The notes under the pieces are model-generated. The model ran no database searches. It had not been told where the DNA came from and was given only the letters and a program-made list of their open reading frames with translations. A stretch of DNA of 64,000 nucleotides from assembly GCA_949126835.1 (NCBI GenBank), contig OX421497.1:48832474-48896473 (forward strand), in the 5' to 3' direction. This DNA is from Anisus vortex (taxonomy: Eukaryota > Mollusca > Gastropoda > Planorbidae). The stretch's first letter is position 1; each line of letters begins with the position of its first letter. Below are positions 54,192 to 64,000 of this stretch, piece after piece. Made by a program: the position numbers and the translations under genes.

Positions 54192-55548
54192 TATCAGAAA
54201 ACAGAACCATGATAATCCACAGTTATTCTCAGAAAAAAGAACCATGATAAGCCACAGATATTCTCAGAAAACTACCATGATAAGCCACAGTTATTGTCAG
54301 AAAACAGAACCATGATAAGCCACAGATATTCTCAGAAAACTACCATGATAAGCCACAGTTATTATCAGAAAACAGAACCATGATAAGTCACAGTTATTCT
54401 CAGAAAACAAAACCATGATAAGCCACAGTTATTCTCAGAAAACAGAACCTTGATAAGCCACAGATATTCTCAGAAAACTACCATGATAAGCCACAGTTAT
54501 TATCAGAAAACAAAACCATGATAAGCCACAGTTATTCTCAGAAAACAAAACCATGATAAGCCACAGTTATTCTCAGAAAACAGAACCTTGATAAGCCACA
54601 GATATTCTCAGAAAACTACCATGATAAGCCACAGTTATTATCAGAAAACAGAACCATGATAAGCCACAGATATTCTCAGAAAACTACCATGATAAGCCAC
54701 AGTTATTATCAGAAAACAGAACCATGATAAGTCACAGTTATTCTCAGAAAACAAAACCATGATAAGCCACAGTTATTCTCAGAAAACAGAACCATGATAA
54801 GCCACAGTTATTCTCAGAAAACAAAACCATGATAAGTCACAGTTATTATCAGAAAACCGAGCCATGATAAGCCACAGTTATTCTCAGAAAACAGAACCTT
54901 GATAAGCCACAGTTATTATCAGAAAACAGAACCATGATAAGCCACAGATATTCTCAGAAAACTACCATGATAAGCCACAGTTATTCTCAGAAAACAGAAC
55001 CATGATAAGCCACAGTTATTCTCAGAAAACAGAACCATGATAAGCCACAGTTATTATCAGAAAACAGAACCATGATAAGTCACAGTTATTCTCAGAAAAC
55101 AAAACCATGATAAGCCACAGTTATTCTCAGAAAACAGAACCTTGATAAGCCACAGTTATTATCAGAAAACAGAACCATGATAAGCCACAGATATTCTCAG
55201 AAAACTACCATGATAAGCCACAGTTATTCTCAGAAAACAGAACCATGATAAGCCACAGTTATTCTCAGAAAACAGAACCATGATAAGCCACAGTTATTCT
55301 CAGAAAACAGAACCATGATAAGTCACAGTTATTCTCAGAAAACAAAACCATGATAAGCCACAGTTATTCTCAGAAAACAGAACCTTGATAAGCCACAGAT
55401 ATTCTCAGAAAACAGAACCATGATAAGCCACAGTTATTCTCAGAAAACAGAACCTTGATAAGCCACAGTTATTATCAGAAAACAGAACCATGATAAGCCA
55501 CAGATATTCTCAGAAAACTACCATGATAAGCCACAGTTATTATCAGAA

Positions 55549-56957
55549 AACAGAAAGACTTGATCAGACTTATTGCACTTTTGCAATATGATAGAATTAG
55601 GCAATGGCTAGTACCATGAGCCCAAGATGCTATCATTAAACTGTTATATTAATACAGTCTATTTCAATTGGAATCTATAAAGAAAAAATATGTTTATATT
55701 ATTGTAGTTCTACCTGGATAGAGTTTTCCCATTTTTACTCCCTTTCTATTAACTTCTATTTTCTGTCTGTCTGCTTGCTTGCTTGCTTGATAGCAAAACT
55801 TTGCATCGATTTTTTGACCACTTCCCGTCGTCCAATCGAGCCGAAACTTGGCCAGCAGACTTGTCCAGACTAACAATACATTCTATCAAATTTTCAGCAT
55901 CGTAGCCTTTGGAATAGTCATGAATACCTTACACCAATTTGCGAATCGAGGAACATATTATACGAAAAAACATGGCTGCCTTTGACGGAAGTAACTAAAG
56001 TTTTCGGATATGTTCGTTTTTACAAAAAAATATGAATGAAAACGAAACAATGTATTTGTGACACAATGTAGACCAAACAAAGCGAGTTATCTTTTTATGG
56101 TTTTTGCGAGCCAAAGCTATAATAAAAAAGGATGCGCAAAAGCAAAGCCACGATAGTGGCTTCATGCATTTAAAAAAAAAAAAAAATGCGCAATCGTTAT
56201 AATTAGATATGTATTTGCCGACATTACCGATTTGAAATTTTAGTTTTGTAGTGAAGTGGAAATGGTAAACTTAGTTTACAAAGAAAGGGAGTATAATAAA
56301 ACTGTGTTTTTATGATTTTCTTGTTGAAATATTTTTTTTATTAATCTCTTGTTAGAGTTGGGTAGATAATAATTTAGTGAAGACCTTTGACCTTTGCCAA
56401 TTGAGTTCTTGTCTTGAGATGGTTTTCTTACACCCAAAAATTATTGTGTTTTTCTAGGCTTTCTGTAGTATACACTTTCTGGCCTTGCACAAATAGTTGA
56501 AGGCAGCTTGACCAGAGGTCATTGTCAGGTCATTGTGACCCAAGTGATTCATCAGAACTACATGTGCTGGGCAGAAAAGTTGTGTCCATAGCAACCTGTA
56601 GTAAAAAAATAAGTTGTGCTATCTGCTAGTTAGAGCATTGCAACCTGTAGTAAAAAATAAGTTGTGCTATCTGCTAGCAGTTCTAGTTAGTGAATTATGG
56701 AATATATTGCTCTAGGTGTCAGTCTAAAACTCCTGGTTTTTTTTGCTGTGTTTTATATTGGTTTATTGACTTTGACTATTGGCTAGAAAATACCTGGCCT
56801 AAAGACTTAGTGATATTTGTAAGACTTATAGAACATAGCGCATGAAGTGTTTACTATATAAACATATATATATGATAATAATAAACTAAGAAATATTTCA
56901 TGCAAAGGAAATTAAGAAATGAAGCAAGCATTCATCTAGAAACTATACAACTCAACT
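55549..56957. other. POLRMT intron 26, between arrays
   Basis: Contains a possible TA-flanked MITE at 55738-56291 and two near-identical strings at 56590 and 56638 (acctgtagtaaaaaataag, ttgtgctatctgctag). No POLRMT exon was recognised (no HDxYWTHA-type reading). Confidence 0.5.
55738..56291. mobile_element. possible Tc1/mariner-type MITE
   Basis: Ends CTCCCTTTCT and AGAAAGGGAG are inverted and flanked by TA on each side. The interior has a tgtctgtctgcttgcttgct microsatellite and a string gtcgtccaatcgagccgaaa. The inverted repeat is short, so the class is only suggested. Confidence 0.4.
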
Positions 56958-59900
56958 ACATTGCCAATACCACTACGTTGCCAATACCACTACGTTGCCA
57001 ATACCACTACGTTGCCAATACCACTACATTGCCAATACCACTACGTTGCCAATACCATTACATTGCCAATACTACTACGTTGCCAATACCATTACATTGC
57101 CAATACCATTACGTTGCCAATACCACTACGTTGCCAATACCACTACGTTGCCAACACCACTACGTTGCCAATACCACTGCGTTGCCAATACCACTGCGTT
57201 GCCAATACCACTGCGTTGCCAATACCACTGCGTTGCCAATACCACTGCGTTGCCAATACTATTACATTGCCAATACCACTACATTGCCAATACCACTACA
57301 TTGCCAATACCACTACATTGCAAATACTATTACATTGCCAATACTACTACATTGCCAATACCACTACGTTGCCAATACTATTACATTGCCAATAGCCCTA
57401 TTACTACATGGCCAATACTACTACGTTGCCAATACCACTACGTTGCCAACACCACTACATTGCCAATACCACTACGTTGCCAATACTATTACATGGCCAA
57501 TACTATTACATGGCGCCAATACTATTACATGGCCAATACCACTACGTTGCCAATACTATTACATGGCCAATACTATTACATGGCCAATACTACTACATTG
57601 CCAATACCACTACATTGCCAATACTATTACATGGCCAATACTATTACATGGCCAATACTACTACATTGCCAATACCACTACATTGCCAATACCACTACAT
57701 CGCCAATACTATTACATGGCCAATACTACTACATTGCCAATACCACTGCGTTGCCAATACTATTACATGGCCAATACTATTACATGGCCAATACTACTAC
57801 ATTGCCAATACCACTACATTGCCAATACTATTACATGGCCAATACTACTACATTGCCAATACCACTACATTGCCAATACCACTACATTGCCAATACTATT
57901 ACATGGCCAATACTATTACATGGCCAATACTACTACATTGCCAATACCACTACATTGCCAATACTATTACATTGCCAATACTATTACATGGCCAATACTA
58001 CTACATTGCCAATACTACTACATTGTCAATACCAATACGTTGCCAATACCACTACATCGCCAATACCACTACATTGCCAATACCACTACGTTGCCAATAC
58101 TATTACATTGCCAATACTACTACATTGCCAATACCACTACGTTGCCAATACTATTACATGGCCAATACTACTACATTGCCAATACCACTACGTTGCCAAT
58201 ACCACTACATTGCCAATACCACTACATTGCCAATACCACTATGTTGCCAATACTATTACATTGCCAATACCACTACGTTGCCAATACTATTACATGGCCA
58301 ATACCACTACGTTGCCAATACTATTACATGGCCAATACTATTACATGGCCAATACTACTACATGGCCAATACTACTACATTGCCAATACTATTACATTGC
58401 CAATACTATTACATTGCCAATACTACTACATTGCCAATACTACTACATGGCCAATACTACTACATTGCCAATACTACTACATTGCCAATACTACTACATG
58501 GCCAATACTATTACATTGCCAATACTATTACATTGCCAATACTATTACATTGCCAATACTATTACATTGCCAATACTACTACATTGCCAATACTACTACA
58601 TTGCCAATACTACTACATTGCCAATACTACTACATTGCCAATACTACTACATGGCCAATACTACTACATTGCCAATACTATTACATTGCCAATACTACTA
58701 CATTGCCAATACTACTACATTGCCAATACTATTACATTGCCAATACTACTACATTGCCAATACTATTACATTGCCAATACTACTACATTGCCAATACTAC
58801 TACATTGCCAATACTATTACATTGCCAATACTACTACATTGCCAATACTACTACATTGCCAATACTACTACATTGCCAATACTACTACATTGCCAATACT
58901 ACTACATGGCCAATACTACTACATTGCCAATACTATTACATTGCCAATACTACTACATTGCCAATACTACTACATTGCCAATACTATTACATTGCATTGC
59001 CAATACTACTACTACATTGCCAATACTACTACATTGCCAATACCACTACGTTGCCAATACTATTACATTGCCAATAGCCCTATTACTACATGGCCAATAC
59101 TACTACGTTGCCAATACCACTACATTGCCAATACCACTACGTTGCCAATACTATTACATGGCGCCAATACTATTACATGGCCAATACCACTACGTTGCCA
59201 ATACTATTACATGGCCAATACTATTACATGGCCAATACTACTACATTGCCAATACCACTACATTGCCAATACTATTACATGGCCAATACTATTACATGGC
59301 CAATACTACTACATTGCCAATACCACTACATTGCCAATACCACTACATCGCCAATACTATTACATGGCCAATACTACTACATTGCCAATACCACTGCGTT
59401 GCCAATACTATTACATGGCCAATACTATTACATGGCCAATACTACTACATTGCCAATACCACTACATTGCCAATACTATTACATGGCCAATACTACTACA
59501 TTGCCAATACCACTACATTGCCAATACCACTACATTGCCAATACTATTACATGGCCAATACTATTACATGGCCAATACTACTACATTGCCAATACCACTA
59601 CATTGCCAATACCACTACGTTGCCAATACTATTACATTGCCAATAGCCCTATTACTACATGGCCAATACTACTACGTTGCCAATACCACTACGTTGCCAA
59701 TACCACTACGTTGCCAATACCACTACGTTGCCAATACCACTACGTTGCCAATACCACTACGTTGCCAATACCACTACGTTGCCAATACCACTACGTTGCC
59801 AATACCATTACATTGCCAATACTACTACGTTGCCAATACCATTACATTGCCAATACCATTACGTTGCCAATACCACTACGTTGCCAATACCACTACGTTG

Positions 59901-62900
59901 CCAACACCACTGCGTTGCCAATACCACTGCGTTGCCAATACCACTGCGTTGCCAATACCACTGCGTTGCCAATACCACTGCGTTGCCAATACCACTGCGT
60001 TGCCAATACTATTACATTGCCAATACCACTACGTTGCCAATACCACTACGTTGCCAATACCACTACGTTGCCAATACCACTACGTTGCCAATACTATTAC
60101 ATTGCCAATACCACTACATTGCCAATACCACTACATTGCCAATACCACTACATTGCAAATACTATTACATTGCCAATACTACTACATTGCCAATACCACT
60201 ACGTTGCCAATACTATTACATTGCCAATAGCCCTATTACTACATGGCCAATACTACTACGTTGCCAATACCACTACGTTGCCAACACCACTACATTGCCA
60301 ATACCACTACGTTGCCAATACTATTACATGGCCAATACTATTACATGGCGCCAATACTATTACATGGCCAATACCACTACGTTGCCAATACTATTACATG
60401 GCCAATACTATTACATGGCCAATACTACTACATTGCCAATACCACTACATTGCCAATACTATTACATGGCCAATACTATTACATGGCCAATACTACTACA
60501 TTGCCAATACCACTACATTGCCAATACCACTACATTGCCAATACCACTACATCGCCAATACTATTACATGGCCAATACTACTACATTGCCAATACCACTG
60601 CGTTGCCAATACTATTACATGGCCAATACTATTACATGGCCAATACTACTACATTGCCAATACCACTACATTGCCAATACTATTACATGGCCAATACTAC
60701 TACATTGCCAATACCACTACATTGCCAATACCACTACATTGCCAATACTATTACATGGCCAATACTATTACATGGCCAATACTACTACATTGCCAATACC
60801 ACTACATTGCCAATACTATTACATGGCCAATACTATTACATGGCCAATACTACTACATTGCCAATACTACTACATTGTCAATACCAATACGTTGCCAATA
60901 CCACTACATCGCCAATACCACTACATTGCCAATACCACTACGTTGCCAATACTATTACATTGCCAATACTACTACATTGCCAATACCACTACGTTGCCAA
61001 TACTATTACATGGCCAATACTACTACATTGCCAATACCACTACGTTGCCAATACCACTACATTGCCAATACCACTACATTGCCAATACCACTATGTTGCC
61101 AATACTATTACATTGCCAATACCACTACATTGCCAATACCACTACATTGCCAATACCACTACATTGCCAATACCACTACATTGCAAATACTATTACATTG
61201 CCAATACTACTACATTGCCAATACCACTACGTTGCCAATACTATTACATTGCCAATAGCCCTATTACTACATGGCCAATACTACTACGTTGCCAATACCA
61301 CTACGTTGCCAACACCACTACATTGCCAATACCACTACGTTGCCAATACTATTACATGGCCAATACTATTACATGGCGCCAATACTATTACATGGCCAAT
61401 ACCACTACGTTGCCAATACTATTACATGGCCAATACTATTACATGGCCAATACTACTACATTGCCAATACCACTACATTGCCAATACTATTACATGGCCA
61501 ATACTATTACATGGCCAATACTACTACATTGCCAATACCACTACATTGCCAATACCACTACATCGCCAATACTATTACATGGCCAATACTACTACATTGC
61601 CAATACCACTGCGTTGCCAATACTATTACATGGCCAATACTACTATATTGCCAATACCACTACATTGCCAATACTATTACATGGCCAATACTACTACATT
61701 GCCAATACCACTACATTGCCAATACCACTACATTGCCAATACTATTACATGGCCAATACTATTACATGGCCAATACTACTACATTGCCAATACCACTACA
61801 TTGCCAATACTATTACATGGCCAATACTATTACATGGCCAATACTACTACATTGCCAATACTACTACATTGTCAATACCAATACGTTGCCAATACCACTA
61901 CATCGCCAATACCACTACATTGCCAATACCACTACGTTGCCAATACTATTACATTGCCAATACTACTACGTTGCCAATACCACTACGTTGCCAATACTAT
62001 TACATGGCCAATACTACTACATTGCCAATACCACTACGTTGCCAATACCACTACATTGCCAATACCACTACATTGCCAATACCACTATGTTGCCAATACT
62101 ATTACATTGCCAATACCACTACGTTGCCAATACTATTACATGGCCAATACCACTACGTTGCCAATACTATTACATGGCCAATACTATTACATGGCCAATA
62201 CTACTACATGGCCAATACTACTACATTGCCAATACTATTACATTGCCAATACTATTACATTGCCAATACTACTACATTGCCAATACTACTACATGGCCAA
62301 TACTACTACATTGCCAATACTACTACATTGCCAATACTACTACATGGCCAATACTATTACATTGCCAATACTATTACATTGCCAATACTATTACATTGCC
62401 AATACTATTACATTGCCAATACTACTACATTGCCAATACTACTACATTGCCAATACTACTACATTGCCAATACTACTACATTGCCAATACTACTACATGG
62501 CCAATACTACTACATTGCCAATACTATTACATTGCCAATACTACTACATTGCCAATACTACTACATTGCCAATACTATTACATTGCCAATACTACTACAT
62601 TGCCAATACTACTACATTGCCAATACTATTACATTGCCAATACTACTACATTGCCAATACTATTACATTGCCAATACTACTACATTGCCAATACTACTAC
62701 ATTGCCAATACTATTACATTGCCAATACTACTACATTGCCAATACTACTACATTGTCAATACTACTACATTGCCAATACTACTACATTGCCAATACTACT
62801 ACATTGCCAATACTACTACATGGCCAATACTACTACATTGCCAATATTACTACATTGCCAATACTACTACATTGCCAATACCACTACGTTGCCAATACTA

Positions 62901-64000
62901 CTACTACATTGCCAATACTACTACTACATTGCCAATACTACTACATTGCCAATACTACTACATTGCCAATACTACTACATGGCCAATACTACTACATTGC
63001 CAATACTATTACATTGCCAATACTACTACATTGCCAATACTACTACATTGCCAATACTACTACATTGCCAATACTACTACATTGCCAATACTACTACATT
63101 GCCAATACTACTACATGGCCAATACTACTACATGGCCAATACTATTACATTGCCAATACTACTACATTGCCAATACTACTACATTGCCAATACTACTACA
63201 TGGCCAATACTACTACATTGCCAATACTACTACATTGCCAATACTACTACATGGCCAATACTATTACATTGCCAATACTATTACATTGCCAATACTATTA
63301 CATTGCCAATACTATTACATTGCCAATACTACTACATTGCCAATACTACTACATTGCCAATACTACTACATTGCCAATACTACTACATTGCCAATACTAC
63401 TACATTGCCAATACTACTACATGGCCAATACTACTACATTGCCAATACTATTACATTGCCAATACTACTACATTGCCAATACTACTACATTGCCAATACT
63501 ATTACATTGCCAATACTACTACATTGCCAATACTATTACATTGCCAATACTACTACATTGCCAATACTATTACATTGCCAATACTACTACATTGCCAATA
63601 CTACTACATTGCCAATACTACTACATTGCCAATACTACTACATTGCCAATACTACTACATTGCCAATACTACTACATGGCCAATACTACTACATTGCCAA
63701 TACTATTACATTGCCAATACTACTACATTGCCAATACTACTACATTGCCAATACTATTACATTACCAATACTACTACTACATTGCCAATACTACTACATT
63801 GCCAATACTACTACATTGCCAATACTACTACATTGCCAATACTACTACATTGCCAATACTACTACATTGCCAATACTACTACATTGCCAATACTACTACA
63901 TTGCCAATACTACTACATTGCCAATACTACTACATTGCCAATACTACTACATGGCCAATACTACTACATGGCCAATACTATTACATTGCCAATACTACTA
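56958..64000. repeat. 17-bp satellite with higher-order blocks, continues past window
   Basis: More than 400 tandem units of attgccaatactactac, with variants ccaataccactac, gcgttgcc, catggcc and actattac. Marker variants reveal large duplicated blocks: 'atagccctattactacatgg' occurs near 57390, 59072, 59641, 60226 and 61254, and 'acatggcgccaatac' near 57510, 59157, 60345 and 61373. Since 17 is not divisible by three, a 51-bp cycle gives a 17-residue peptide repeat in every forward frame. The long open frames (up to 940 codons) are therefore a by-product. Homogeneity increases to the right, where the unit is almost uniform. Confidence 0.95.

Larger units (their letters stand above)
53316..55548. 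repeat. 35-bp minisatellite, interrupted by a MITE
   Basis: Units read aaccatgataagccacagtt then attctcagaaaacag, with variants 'attatcag', 'atattctcagaaaactacc' and 'accttgat'. Runs of several variants repeat together (e.g. the block with 'ccttgataagccacagata' recurs), showing higher-order structure. A 712-bp element (53480-54191) splits the array. Confidence 0.92.

Noticed and set aside
56900..61258. Very long open frames (722-940 codons) of CQYYYIANTTTLPILLH-type repeats
   Set aside because: A stop-free 17-bp tandem unit is necessarily open in all three forward frames. There is no start context, domain or splice signal, so this is satellite DNA.

Overview
This is a 64 kb piece of an AT-rich invertebrate nuclear genome. 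Spliced genes, CR1-like and other non-LTR retrotransposons, hAT-type DNA transposons, tRNA-derived SINEs and many minisatellites all point to an animal. Protein and repeat style suggest a mollusc, most likely a gastropod; that is an inference and the species is not identified.

Three conserved single-copy genes can be read. (1) The last two coding exons of NUDC (dynein/HSP90 co-chaperone) lie on + at 8076-8194 and 10841-10892. (2) ORC3 (origin recognition complex subunit 3) lies on -, with three large coding exons at 16707-15560, 14858-14434 and 13367-12784 and a tentative 10-codon first exon at 20825-20796. It converges on NUDC. (3) POLRMT (mitochondrial RNA polymerase) lies on +, with 26 exons from 21330 to 52801 (about 1280 codons). 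It includes an N-terminal extension, PPR-like helices, the amino-terminal domain, and palm/fingers motifs including the catalytic [16 protein letters not shown] and the [15 protein letters not shown] helix. Its final exons, with the second catalytic Asp, must lie beyond the window. ORC3 and POLRMT are arranged head to head.

The rest is accessory DNA. 1-7.5 kb is a minus-strand LINE broken by a hAT element, which contains a second LINE, which is split by another hAT MITE. 16.7-20.8 kb (putative ORC3 intron 1) holds a 5'-truncated CR1-like LINE. POLRMT intron 7 holds a near full-length copy of the same LINE, whose first ORF carries a 2A-like GDVESNPGP motif followed by a PHD-type zinc finger. 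POLRMT intron 17 holds a 3.3 kb DNA transposon with a nearly intact hAT-like transposase but 6-bp target duplications. Most of the larger NUDC and POLRMT introns carry their own minisatellite. One of these, just before the POLRMT motif-B exon, is built from the exon's own 3' splice site and first codons, giving 12 decoy acceptors. From 56.96 kb to the window end is a 17-bp satellite with higher-order block duplications, open in several frames but not a gene.

Most likely to reward a second look: the exon-derived decoy splice-site array, the 2A/PHD LINE ORF, the 6-bp-TSD transposon family, the four-deep nested insertion, and the 17-bp satellite inside a presumed POLRMT intron.
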